Shown piece by piece: positions 7,857 through 15,836 of a stretch of DNA of 37,209 nucleotides. The position numbers and the translations under genes were made by a program. Source of the DNA: CAYQQU01 sp964419545 (GTDB taxonomy: Bacteria > Bacteroidota > Bacteroidia > Chitinophagales > Saprospiraceae); assembly GCA_964419545.1 (NCBI GenBank), contig CAYQQU010000058.1, forward strand, positions 1 to 37,209, given 5' to 3'. The notes under the pieces are model-generated. The model ran no database searches, was not told the DNA's origin, and saw nothing but the letters and a program-made list of their open reading frames with translations. Each line of letters begins with the position of its first letter. Within the stretch, counting starts at the first letter, position 1.

Positions 7857-8045
7857 TTAACCCGGATTATTCATGGGTTCTTCTTCATGACGGTTGTCAG
7901 GCTTGCGTTCGCACAGAAGGGCGAAACGGAGCCGCCTGCCTGCTGCAGGCAGGTATCTCCAGATACGGTGAGTATCGACCCTGGCGGGGCAAGATGCGGC
8001 CGGTTTGGCTTCGCAATAGATTAATCCATGAATAATCCGGGTTAA
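7857..8045. mobile_element. 189-bp MITE-like palindromic element, long copy
   Basis: The ends are perfect 20-bp inverted repeats: ttaacccggattattcatgg at 7857-7876 and its complement at 8026-8045. The interior has no open frame and contains a tight hairpin (7935-7943 with 7945-7953, cctgcctgc/gcaggcagg). The same 16-bp arm occurs at 5478-5529 around a different, 20-nt core. The outermost TTAA at both ends might be a target-site duplication rather than part of the repeat. With no transposase inside, it would be non-autonomous. The stretch 7840-8147 otherwise holds nothing I recognise. Confidence 0.6.
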
Positions 8046-8147
8046 AAAGTTTGTTTGGTTTTTACGCCTTTATAACGACCCCAATGAAAAACTTGTTTGA
8101 GCAGCTCCCTACACGCCCACACTCCAACGCAACCCCGCCCCTTTTAA

Positions 8148-8278
8148 CTACGGAATTTGTATCTCAAATTTTTTATACAAATTCAGAAAGTCATCGGTGG
8201 TGTAGGCATCGAAAGTAATATTATCTTCCGGATCGAGCCCCACCAGCAAGGTTTTCCCGCTCAGGCTGCTGCCGGCGA
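8148..8278 (-). pseudogene. Coding-like remnant downstream of mtnC
   Basis: On the minus strand, just after the mtnC stop and in another frame, about 43 codons read as plausible protein (IAGSSLSGKTLLVGLDPEDN, then an acidic/aromatic C-terminus ending FEIQIP) before a TAG at 8148-8150. There is no start codon or 5' part; the frame simply runs out of the mtnC sequence. It looks like the 3' end of a gene whose beginning has been lost. I do not recognise the family. Confidence 0.35.
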
Positions 8279-8962
8279 TTAAATTTCGATCTCGTAAAAA
8301 TCTTTCGCCACCGGGTGCCGGTCGGAAGCCGGTGTGCCCGGGCGCACCAATTGCGTCGTTTGCAACCCTGCTTCCCGCGCGGCGTCGAGTTCGGCCGGCA
8401 CGTCCGACAGGAAAAGGATATCGGCGGCGGGCAGGTTCAGCTTTTCCCGGATTTTGCGGTACGAGTCCACTTCGCGTTTATGGCCGGTTCGGGTATCGAA
8501 ATAGGCCGACAGGTAAGGCGTCAGATCCCCTTCCTCCGAGTACCCGAACAACAGTTTTTGCGCCGCCACCGAGCCCGAGGAATAGATGCCCATCCGAATG
8601 CCGCGTTCGCGCCACTGTTGCATTACGGGCAACACGTCCGGATAGATATGCCCCCGGTATTCGCCCGTTTCGTAGCCTGCTTTCCAAAGATACCCCTGCA
8701 GACTTTTCAAAGCGGTGTGTTTGCGGTCTTCTTCGATCCATCGCAGCAGCTGCTGTATCGCTGCATCGTCGGCGATCGCGCGGCCGGTCTCTTCTTCGAC
8801 GGTCGCTTTTACCGCCGCCAGCGCTTCCCGAACGCGGGGATCCCCGGCCCGGCGCTGCACATACTCCGCCAGATGCGTACGCGCATAAGGAAATAGCACC
8901 TCGTGTACGAAAGAGATGGAAGTGGTGGTGCCCTCAATGTCCATCAGAACGAAACGGATCAT
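8279..8962 (-). CDS. mtnC: Enolase-phosphatase E1 (acireductone synthase)
   Basis: This HAD-superfamily enzyme of methionine salvage enolises and dephosphorylates 2,3-diketo-5-methylthiopentyl-1-phosphate to acireductone. The 227-residue length fits. The N-terminal MDIEGTTT motif (D8, E10) is the E1 form of the HAD nucleophile loop. YSSGSVAAQKLLFGYS is motif II, GHKREVDSYRKI carries the motif III Lys, and ILFLSDVPAELDAA is motif IV. The start codon overlaps the mtnD stop by 4 nt (ATGA), so the two are translationally coupled; mtnC supplies the substrate of mtnD. It is cytoplasmic and probably Mg-dependent. Confidence 0.95.
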   Translation of the reverse strand: MIRFVLMDIEGTTTSISFVHEVLFPYARTHLAEYVQRRAGDPRVREALAAVKATVEEETGRAIADDAAIQQLLRWIEEDRKHTALKSLQGYLWKAGYETGEYRGHIYPDVLPVMQQWRERGIRMGIYSSGSVAAQKLLFGYSEEGDLTPYLSAYFDTRTGHKREVDSYRKIREKLNLPAADILFLSDVPAELDAAREAGLQTTQLVRPGTPASDRHPVAKDFYEIEI

Positions 8963-9498
8963 GCCGACAGGCCCAGTTCGTTGTATTTGCCGTCGATGCC
9001 CGATTCGGTGTAGCGGGGCACCCAGCCCGACTGGTCGATAAAAACGCGAATGGCTTTGACGAAGGTCTTGGGCCCGAAATCAAACCAATGTTTGGTGTTG
9101 GCCGGCACGGAGATCAGGTCGCCTCTCTGGCAGATCACGCAGAAGACGGGGTTGCCGTTCTCCATATTGAACCAGAAAAGCCCTTCGCCGTCGACGAAAA
9201 AGCGAACCTCATCTTCGGAATGGGTATGCTCGGTGAGGAACTTGGTCTTTACCGCATCCAGGTTAGGCGTATTCGGATGGACGCTGATGACGTCAGCCGT
9301 CTGGTAGCCGTTGGTTTCCATATACGGTTTCAGCACGTGGGCGTAAGCCGCCAATACGGTTTCCTGATCGGCCTCGTCGTCAAATGCTTCTTTGGCTTCC
9401 CACTGGTCAAACCATACGCCGCGTTCGGCCAGGAAAGACTTGATCTCGCGTTGGTCGGTAATCTTCTTGTCCTGATCGGGAATGTGTAAAATCGCCAT
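8959..9498 (-). CDS. mtnD: Acireductone dioxygenase
   Basis: This 179-residue cupin oxidises acireductone to 2-keto-4-methylthiobutyrate and formate with Fe (or to an off-pathway CO-releasing product with Ni). The metal ligands are visible: H91 and H93 in EHTHSEDEVRFF, E97, and H137 in NTKHWFDFG. The frame can be extended ten codons to 9528, but that would run into the -7 box at 9526-9533. ATG 9498 gives MAILHIPDQDKKI, which fits the family. mtnC follows with a 4-nt overlap; mtnB lies 57 nt upstream. Confidence 0.94.
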   Translation of the reverse strand: MAILHIPDQDKKITDQREIKSFLAERGVWFDQWEAKEAFDDEADQETVLAAYAHVLKPYMETNGYQTADVISVHPNTPNLDAVKTKFLTEHTHSEDEVRFFVDGEGLFWFNMENGNPVFCVICQRGDLISVPANTKHWFDFGPKTFVKAIRVFIDQSGWVPRYTESGIDGKYNELGLSA

Positions 9499-9525
9499 CT
9501 TTGGATCTTTTGTTTTGTATTTTTT

Positions 9526-9533
9526 CAAAAATA
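9526..9533 (-). promoter_or_regulatory. Putative -7 box TATTTTTG before mtnD
   Basis: TATTTTTG on the minus strand fits TAnnTTTG and lies 27 nt before the mtnD ATG, in the mtnB-mtnD gap. It suggests mtnDC can be transcribed separately from mtnB. Confidence 0.35.
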
Positions 9534-9555
9534 GTCAATTGCGGACGCATTCGCG

Positions 9556-10191
9556 CTATTTCCCGCCTGCCTTTTCGAAGGTCCGGATTTTGTAAAAACA
9601 TTCCAGTAAAAACTCGAATACTTCCACCTGCCGCCTGGCTTCCGCGATGGTGGCGCCCCAGGTGTACAGGCCGTGCCCCGCCAGCAGGAATCCCCGCATG
9701 CCGGGATGTTCGTCCCAGTAATCACCGATCGCGGCAGCCAGGGCCGGCATATCCTGCGAGTTGGGGAAGATGGGCAGATCGACGTAGGTATCGTGCGTTC
9801 GGACGCCGGCCAGTCCTTTGAGCACTTCGAAGCCGGCAAGCCGTATCCTGCCTTCGGTGGCGTAGAGGGCCGATAGAACCGTATTATAAACCGTATGGGT
9901 GTGCAGAACGCAGTGCACGCCGGGTTGCCGGTCGTAGATCAGGGTATGTAAACGCGTTTCGGCCGACGGCTTGCGCGGATCGTCGACAGGCCGACCGGCG
10001 CGATCGATCCGCATCAGGTCTTCCGCCCTGAATTCGCCTTTGTCGATCCCCGAAGCGGAAATATGAATGGCTTCCTCTTCCGGCAACCGAAAAGAATAAT
10101 TGGAACTGGTGGCCGGCGCGTATCCCCTGGCGTGCAGAAAATGGATACACGTGACGAGGGTTTGGCGCCAGGCAGCGAGCGTATCGGTCAT
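9556..10191 (-). CDS. mtnB: Methylthioribulose-1-phosphate dehydratase
   Basis: This class II aldolase/adducin-family enzyme dehydrates 5-methylthioribulose-1-phosphate to the diketo compound used by MtnC. The 211-residue length is normal. It shows the zinc motif HTHTVYNT (H97, H99), the preceding SAETRLH, and the downstream third His in LLAGHGLYTWGAT. The Asn-rich SSNYSFRL near residue 30 is the phosphate-binding part. It heads the mtnB-mtnD-mtnC set on the minus strand. mtnA, mtnK and mtnP are not in this window, so earlier steps must be encoded elsewhere. Confidence 0.94.
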   Translation of the reverse strand: MTDTLAAWRQTLVTCIHFLHARGYAPATSSNYSFRLPEEEAIHISASGIDKGEFRAEDLMRIDRAGRPVDDPRKPSAETRLHTLIYDRQPGVHCVLHTHTVYNTVLSALYATEGRIRLAGFEVLKGLAGVRTHDTYVDLPIFPNSQDMPALAAAIGDYWDEHPGMRGFLLAGHGLYTWGATIAEARRQVEVFEFLLECFYKIRTFEKAGGK

Positions 10192-10211
10192 ATTGGAATC
10201 TTTGTGACGGT

Positions 10212-10219
10212 CAAAGCTA
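10212..10219 (-). promoter_or_regulatory. Putative -7 box TAGCTTTG before mtnB
   Basis: TAGCTTTG on the minus strand matches TAnnTTTG and ends 20 nt before the mtnB ATG, giving a short leader. The rest of the 298-bp divergent gap (10192-10489) is AT-rich and must also hold the promoter of the gene at 10490. I see no further clear element there. Confidence 0.42.
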
Positions 10220-10489
10220 AAAATAGTTGACCAATTCCCGGACCCTGACCGACAAAAAGCGCTGCCACGACATCATCTTTCCGTATAAAATTTTACAAAA
10301 ACGGATAATTTGCAGCATTTTTTTCCTTATATTTACAAAAACCCTGTCTTTTTCCGCGTCAACATGTAAAGTCAGTTAAAAAGCCCTCTCTCTACAAAAA
10401 ATACCCTTTTCTCTTAGTAACACTCCCTTTCTTTTCCACAATAACAATTGTATGCCAATTCATCATTTTTATAACAAAAACCTCAAAAA

Positions 10490-11746
10490 ATGAAAATTTC
10501 CTTTCCACTCCTGCTTGCTGCGGCCTTGTTCCTGCCGGCTTTATCATTCGGTCAGATCTCCGGTCAGCTGCCTCTACTGCTCACCAACAAAAACAACGGC
10601 TACCAGGTCGGCGTCGGCAAGCTGCCGGTAGAAGACGGCGACATCCTCGGCCGCTTCCAGATGCGCGGCTGGGTCAGCGACGGCTATTACCATCCCGGCG
10701 TCGAGATCAAATCCATCATCACCGGACCGGTACAGGGTGACGGCTTCCCGGCCGATATGTATTTCTCCACCGGCTATCCCGGTTTCGAACACCGCATGGT
10801 CATCAAGGCGGGCGGCCGCGTCGGCATCGGCACCGATTTCCCCGACTTTGACCTGCATACGGTAGGCAACACCCATACCACGGGCGACTTCTTCGGCCGC
10901 ATCCACTTCGACGACAACCAGAGCTCCGATGACGCCCCCGATACCTACATCGACGAGGCCTACTTCGAGCTCAAGCAGCGCGCCGTCCTCGGCCTGCCCG
11001 CCGGACTCGGTACGCACGGCGGACTCCTTTCCCTGGCGCCGGGCGACGCCAGCTTCGACCACCAGCTGTTTTTCGCCGAAGACGGCGTCTTTCACCGGCG
11101 CTGGACCGGCAACGCCAACAGCTGGGCGGGATCGACCTGGTACAAGCTGCTGTCGAGCGAAGATATCAACGGCACGCCCAACCGGATCGCCAAATTTACG
11201 GGCCCCAGCAGCCTGGGCGACAGCCAGCTCTTTGACGACGGCAGCCAGGTAGGCATCGGCACCACCAACCCGACCGCCGGCTTCTTGCTCGAAGTCGCCG
11301 GCGCCGGCCGCCTGGACGGCGACCTCGACGTCACCGGCTCGGCCCACGTCGACGATATCGTCACCATCGGCACCACCAATACGCCCGCCTCGCTCGGCGT
11401 CATCAACACCGCCGGCTATCGCCTCTTTGTAGAAGGCGGCGTCCTCACCGAAGAAGTGCTGGTGCGCACCGGCTGGGCGGACCACGTCTTCGAGACCGGT
11501 TATCCGCTGCGTGACCTCGATGAGGTGAAGCAACACATCGCCGAAAAAGGCCACCTGCCCGACACCCCCTCCGCCGAAGAGATTGAGACCAACGGCCTGC
11601 CCCTGGGCGCCGCCACGGTCGACCAGCAGGTCAAGATCGAAGAACTCTTCCTCTACCTCATCCGGATGAATGACGAACTGCAAAACCTGAAGGCCCAAAA
11701 CGCCGAGCTGCGCACGCAACTCGAGCGCTTGTCCGCCAAGCAGTAA
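10490..11746 (+). CDS. Secreted fibre-like protein with C-terminal coiled coil
   Basis: This 418-residue protein has a signal peptide (MKISFPLLLAAALFLPALSFG, cleaved near Q). The middle consists of beta-rich segments of the VGIGTTNPTAGFLLEVAG type seen in phage-tail-like and surface fibre proteins. The end (YPLRDLDEVKQHIAEKGHLP, then a Leu-heptad coil LKAQNAELRTQLERL) is a module common in secreted Bacteroidota proteins. It lacks the S74 intramolecular chaperone that some relatives carry, and no type IX sorting domain is visible. It lies 25 nt before the propeller gene and is probably co-transcribed, so both may be displayed together. Function unknown. Confidence 0.8.
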   Translation: MKISFPLLLAAALFLPALSFGQISGQLPLLLTNKNNGYQVGVGKLPVEDGDILGRFQMRGWVSDGYYHPGVEIKSIITGPVQGDGFPADMYFSTGYPGFEHRMVIKAGGRVGIGTDFPDFDLHTVGNTHTTGDFFGRIHFDDNQSSDDAPDTYIDEAYFELKQRAVLGLPAGLGTHGGLLSLAPGDASFDHQLFFAEDGVFHRRWTGNANSWAGSTWYKLLSSEDINGTPNRIAKFTGPSSLGDSQLFDDGSQVGIGTTNPTAGFLLEVAGAGRLDGDLDVTGSAHVDDIVTIGTTNTPASLGVINTAGYRLFVEGGVLTEEVLVRTGWADHVFETGYPLRDLDEVKQHIAEKGHLPDTPSAEEIETNGLPLGAATVDQQVKIEELFLYLIRMNDELQNLKAQNAELRTQLERLSAKQ

Positions 11747-11771
11747 TTGATCACCCCAAAACCACGAGAAC

Positions 11772-14753
11772 ATGAAATTTATCGGAACTTTAATCCTCAT
11801 ACTGTGCTGCTATGTTGCGACCACCGCACAGGTCCACCAGCAGATCATCCGGGAAAACCCGGACCTGCCGTTTGACCAGCTGGTCGAAAAAATAGAAGCA
11901 CTTTACCGGGGGCAAGACAAAGGTCGCGGCTCCGGATACAAACAGTTCAAGCGCTGGGAATACTACCATTCCAGCCGCCTCGACGAACGCGGGCGGATAC
12001 AGAACGTTCCCCGCCGCCTGCTCGACGAATTCCTCGACTATCGCGCCGCCAAAAGCGAGACGCCCAACCTCAACTTCGACTGCCAGTGGGCGTCGGTCGG
12101 CGGCCATACCTACCAGCTCATCGCCAGCGGCCATAACGGCGGGCTGGGGCGCGTGAACGCCATCGTGCTCGACCCCGACGACCCCGACATCATCTACGCG
12201 GGTACGCCCGCGGGCGGACTCTGGCGCACCACCAACGGCGGCGGCGCCTGGAACCCCGCCAGCGCCGCCACCCACTGGGAGCCCCTCACCGACGGCATCC
12301 CCAGCGTCAGCGTCTCCGGGATCGCCGTCGACCCTACCTCGCCGGCGAGCAACCGCACGCTTTATATTCTGACGGGCGACGGCGACGGTTCCGACAATCC
12401 CTCCATCGGCGTACTGAAATCTTTTGACGACGGCGACACCTGGTTCCAGACCGGACTGAGCTTCGACCTCAACGCGAGCTTCGTCTTTGGGTACAAACTC
12501 CTGATGGCGCCCGACGATCCGAACACCTTGTACGCCGCTACCACCGGCGGGCTCTGGCGCACCACCGACGCCGGCATCACCTGGACGAACATCCTCAACG
12601 GCTCGATCTTCGATATCGAATTCCGGCCGGACGATCCCGAGACCATCTACGCCGTGACGGCCAATTCCTTTTTCCGGTCTACCGACGGCGGCGACAACTG
12701 GACGACCAACAATTGCGGACTGACCAATACCGGCGTGCGCCTCGCCATCGCCGTGACCCCGGCCGATCCCGACTTCATCTACGTACTCTCCGGCGGGCTG
12801 CAGCTCGATATGATGGGCAACGGCATTCCCGGCACCTTCCGCGGGGTGTACCGCTCCACCAACGGCGGCGACTGCTTTACCCAGATGTCGACCACGCCCA
12901 ACATCCTGGACGGCACCATGGTGGGCAGCGATACGCGACAGCAGGCAACCTACGACCTGGCTATCGCCGTTTCGACCACCGACGAGAACGAGGTGCACGT
13001 GGGCGGCATCAACTGCTGGCGGTCGCTGGACGGCGGCGCCAACTGGACGCTCACCGCTTTCTGGAACGAAAATTCGGCGGGCGCAGGCAACTACAATCAC
13101 GCCGACATCCACGCCCTCGAATACATAGGCAATACGCTGTATAGCGGTTCCGACGGCGGCGTCTATTTTTCCGATAATAACGCCGATGACTGGACCAACA
13201 TCTCGCAGGGCCTCGTCATTACTCAGTACTACCGGATCGCCGCCTTCAGCGACGGCAGTACGGACTACGTCATGGGCGGCGCGCAGGATAACGGCCTCAA
13301 CCAGTTGCGAGACGCCGGTTCGGGCTTCGGCGGACTGGAACACTGGGAAGGCGCCGACGGCTTCGGCTGCTCGGTCGACCTCGCTAACGGGTTGGTCTAC
13401 GGCGCTACCCAGAACGGGACCATCAACTCGTTCGACTATCCCGGCGGCGCTTTCAACGACGTCTCGCCGGGCGCCGCTACCGGCGGGGCTTTCCTTACCC
13501 CCCACACCTTCGACGCCGCATCCGGCGCCTTGCTCGCCGGATACACCGACGTTTGGTCGACCACCGACGGCGGAGGGACCTGGAACAACATCTCCAACGG
13601 CATGATCGGCACCGCCAGCTGCCGTCATCTGGAGGTAGCGCCCTCCAACTCCAACACCATCTACGTCGCCAAGCCCTTAAACCTTTACCGCACCACCGAC
13701 GGCGGCGCCAACTGGACGGACATCACCAATACCCTGCCCACCGCTCTGAACAGCGTGATCACCTACATCGCCATTCACCCCACCGACGCCAACCAGCTGT
13801 GGGTAACTATGGGCGGCTTTGTACGCTTTACAGCCAACGGCTACGATCAGGGCAACAAGGTGTTCTATTCCGACGACGGCGGCGCAACCTGGACCAACAT
13901 CTCCGGCAGCCTGCCCAACCTGCCGGCCAACTGCATCATCTATGAGAACGGCTCCGACGACGGCCTCTATGTCGGCATGGACGTCGGCGTCTATTACCGC
14001 GACAACAGCATGAACGACTGGGTGCTGTTCAGCAACGGACTGCCCAACGCCATCGTCGCCGATATGGACATCAACTACGGCACAGGTAAGCTGTACATCG
14101 GCACCTTCGGGCGCGGCGTCTGGTGCACCGACCTGTTCAGCGCCTGCAATCAGGTGTGCCTGAGCTGCCCCACTTTTGAGGAGATCCACTCCCAGCCGAA
14201 CATCTATTTTTCGGAGGACTGTATCTATTCCCATTCGGTGGTTTACGACGAAACGAGCATCACTTATTCGGCCGAAACATTTATCCTCCTGGAAGAAGAT
14301 TTTCACGTACAATCGGCCAACGACGCCGTCTTCTACGGCGTCATTCAGCCTTGCGCTCCCGGTACGGGAACCCTCGCGCAATTTGCCAATACCCGGGAAA
14401 TCTCCGGCTTCTACGTAGGCCGCCTGCCCGGCGCAGCCAAAGCAGCGGAGCGAACCCTCCTTGCCGGCGATGTATCGCCTTCCGAGCCGGCTTCCTCCCT
14501 GCGGGTTTTCCCCAATCCCGCCGCGGGAAGCTTCCAACTCGAATTTACGGCGGAACGGCCGGGGGCGGCCAGTATCGCGCTTTACGACAGCCGGGGCTGC
14601 CAGGTGGTCGTATTGGAACACTACCGCCATTTCGATCCCGGTCTCTTCCGACGCTCGTACGCGTTACAGGACCTGCCCGACGGGACGTATTTTGTGGTCC
14701 TGACGCTGGATGGAACCACGCATTACGAGACGCTGATCAAACAGCAAAGGTAG
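11772..14753 (+). CDS. Secreted Asp-box beta-propeller protein with type IX sorting domain
   Basis: This 993-residue protein has a signal peptide (MKFIGTLILILCCYVATTAQ). Residues ~100-790 hold at least nine Asp-box/BNR motifs such as STDGGDNW, TTDAGITW, SLDGGANW, TTDGGANW and SDDGGATW, giving sortilin/VPS10-like propellers. A Cys-rich linker follows (CNQVCLSCPTF). The last ~85 residues, from LRVFPNPAAGSFQLEF to the ...YETLIKQQR end, form a type A type IX secretion (Por) sorting domain. The protein is therefore likely exported across the outer membrane and attached to the surface. Relatives are often labelled glycosyl hydrolases, but no catalytic site is visible. Probably in an operon with the gene at 10490. 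Confidence 0.88.
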   Translation: MKFIGTLILILCCYVATTAQVHQQIIRENPDLPFDQLVEKIEALYRGQDKGRGSGYKQFKRWEYYHSSRLDERGRIQNVPRRLLDEFLDYRAAKSETPNLNFDCQWASVGGHTYQLIASGHNGGLGRVNAIVLDPDDPDIIYAGTPAGGLWRTTNGGGAWNPASAATHWEPLTDGIPSVSVSGIAVDPTSPASNRTLYILTGDGDGSDNPSIGVLKSFDDGDTWFQTGLSFDLNASFVFGYKLLMAPDDPNTLYAATTGGLWRTTDAGITWTNILNGSIFDIEFRPDDPETIYAVTANSFFRSTDGGDNWTTNNCGLTNTGVRLAIAVTPADPDFIYVLSGGLQLDMMGNGIPGTFRGVYRSTNGGDCFTQMSTTPNILDGTMVGSDTRQQATYDLAIAVSTTDENEVHVGGINCWRSLDGGANWTLTAFWNENSAGAGNYNHADIHALEYIGNTLYSGSDGGVYFSDNNADDWTNISQGLVITQYYRIAAFSDGSTDYVMGGAQDNGLNQLRDAGSGFGGLEHWEGADGFGCSVDLANGLVYGATQNGTINSFDYPGGAFNDVSPGAATGGAFLTPHTFDAASGALLAGYTDVWSTTDGGGTWNNISNGMIGTASCRHLEVAPSNSNTIYVAKPLNLYRTTDGGANWTDITNTLPTALNSVITYIAIHPTDANQLWVTMGGFVRFTANGYDQGNKVFYSDDGGATWTNISGSLPNLPANCIIYENGSDDGLYVGMDVGVYYRDNSMNDWVLFSNGLPNAIVADMDINYGTGKLYIGTFGRGVWCTDLFSACNQVCLSCPTFEEIHSQPNIYFSEDCIYSHSVVYDETSITYSAETFILLEEDFHVQSANDAVFYGVIQPCAPGTGTLAQFANTREISGFYVGRLPGAAKAAERTLLAGDVSPSEPASSLRVFPNPAAGSFQLEFTAERPGAASIALYDSRGCQVVVLEHYRHFDPGLFRRSYALQDLPDGTYFVVLTLDGTTHYETLIKQQR

Positions 14754-14766
14754 GTTGAGTAATGAG

Positions 14767-14797
14767 GACATCGGATGTGAAAAAACCATCCGATGTC
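14767..14797 (+). terminator. Hairpin terminator after the propeller gene
   Basis: gacatcggatg (14767-14777) and catccgatgtc (14787-14797) form a perfect 11-bp stem with a 9-nt A-rich loop, 13 nt after the stop at 14753. The following tract is ttctctctt, only moderately T-rich. The hairpin also argues against translation of the next gene starting at ATG 14762. Confidence 0.55.
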
Positions 14798-14824
14798 TTC
14801 TCTCTTCACAAAACAAGCGACCCC

Positions 14825-15292
14825 ATGCATCTACCCTCTTCCCGCAAGTTTCTCTTCCTCCTGACGGCTTTGGTTTTCTACCAGTGCAAAGCGCAGGTCG
14901 ACGGCAACCCCTGTGACCCGCCGCCCCCCTGCCGCAGCGCGATGGACCAGCATTTCGGGATCAGTGTACGCGATGATGTTCCACCCCGATTGCTGGCCGA
15001 TCCGCAGCCAGAAGCCCCGGCCAATCAGACCATCACCATTACGCCCGCACCCGGCGGAGCGGTCTTCCGCGTCGAGTTTTTACAACCCGGGCGGCTCGAT
15101 TGGCAGGATACGAACCACTTTCAGCTCTACCGCCCCGCCGGACCGGACCAGATGGACACCTTGAAATTTCAGGTGCGGAAAGCGCAGGTTGATTGTTGCC
15201 CACAATGGGTCGTTGAAGAGATTTGGGTAAATGGCAGAACCGTATGCCAGCGGTGCACGGAGCGGCAGCCGGTGGAGCTGCCTGAACGCTGA
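14825..15292 (+). CDS. Small secreted protein of unknown function
   Basis: This 155-residue protein has a signal peptide: MHLPSSRKFLFLLTALVFYQCKAQ, probably cleaved after KAQ, although a lipoprotein site at the Cys is not excluded. The mature part has six further Cys residues (CDPPPPC, CCPQW, CQRC), which suggests disulfide bonds in the envelope. The frame is open from ATG 14762, but that start lies before the terminator hairpin; ATG 14825 gives the signal peptide. A hairpin overlaps its stop codon. I recognise no family. Its position behind the two surface-protein genes hints at an envelope role only. Confidence 0.65.
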   Translation: MHLPSSRKFLFLLTALVFYQCKAQVDGNPCDPPPPCRSAMDQHFGISVRDDVPPRLLADPQPEAPANQTITITPAPGGAVFRVEFLQPGRLDWQDTNHFQLYRPAGPDQMDTLKFQVRKAQVDCCPQWVVEEIWVNGRTVCQRCTERQPVELPER

Positions 15293-15313
15293 TCGTAGTT
15301 TGCAACTGCGATC
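15291..15313. terminator. Bidirectional terminator hairpin between convergent genes
   Basis: gatcgtagtt (15291-15300) pairs with aactgcgatc (15304-15313): a 10-bp stem with one G-U pair and a tgc loop. It overlaps the stop of the plus-strand gene and lies 25 nt from the end of the convergent gene at 15338. No long T-run follows. Confidence 0.4.
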
Positions 15314-15337
15314 CTTGCAAATTAACCGCCCTACTCT

Positions 15338-15763
15338 TCATCGACTCCATAAAAAAATTACCAGCACCGCCCTCAGCGTCCAGGCCGCCGTCCGTATCCA
15401 GTTGGTACGCACCAGCCGCCGGTGGGCCGCCGCGTCGAAGCCTTCGCTCAGGCGGTTGTGCAGGGGCACCTGGATGAGGAAGGTCGATAGCCAGACGGCC
15501 GTCAGCAGGATGAGGTTGAGCAGGTGCAGCAGGCTGGCGCCGGAGAGGTAATAGAGCACGACGCCCGTACCCAGCTCCAGCAGCATGGGCGGCGCCACCA
15601 CGTAGGTGGTCAGCCGGGTGTGGGCTTGCTCGTAAGCCTGAAAAAAGGCTTCTCCTACTTTCCCCATCAGGGGATAATGCACCACCTGCACGAACCAAAC
15701 CAGTCCGGTGAGGTAGAGCGTCATCGCGAGGTGGAGCCAAAATACCAGATCGAAAAAGGACAT
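15338..15763 (-). CDS. Four-helix integral membrane protein (DUF1772-like)
   Basis: This 141-residue protein has four predicted membrane helices near 5-28, 52-72, 76-95 and 122-139. It carries conserved-looking motifs of small DUF1772/anthrone-oxygenase-like membrane proteins: LVWFVQVVHYPLM in helix one, a polar loop with HTRLTTYVVAPPMLLE, and the RTNWIRTAAWTLRAVL ending. Several His residues (H11, H29) could bind heme or metal, but that is speculation. Start ATG 15763 is the first available. It lies 73 nt downstream of the large adhesin gene on the same strand. The family link is tentative. Confidence 0.75.
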   Translation of the reverse strand: MSFFDLVFWLHLAMTLYLTGLVWFVQVVHYPLMGKVGEAFFQAYEQAHTRLTTYVVAPPMLLELGTGVVLYYLSGASLLHLLNLILLTAVWLSTFLIQVPLHNRLSEGFDAAAHRRLVRTNWIRTAAWTLRAVLVIFLWSR

Positions 15764-15836
15764 GAGCGATCAAGTTAACCAATAACCAAAACCAGGGCGC
15801 CGTTCTATCTCAGCATCCACTCCTTGCGTTTTATAC

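Noticed and set aside
11790..13628. 612-codon open frame antisense to the propeller gene
   Set aside because: It mirrors the GC-rich codon pattern of the real gene; its product is low-complexity Val/Gly/Ala and lacks any fold signature.
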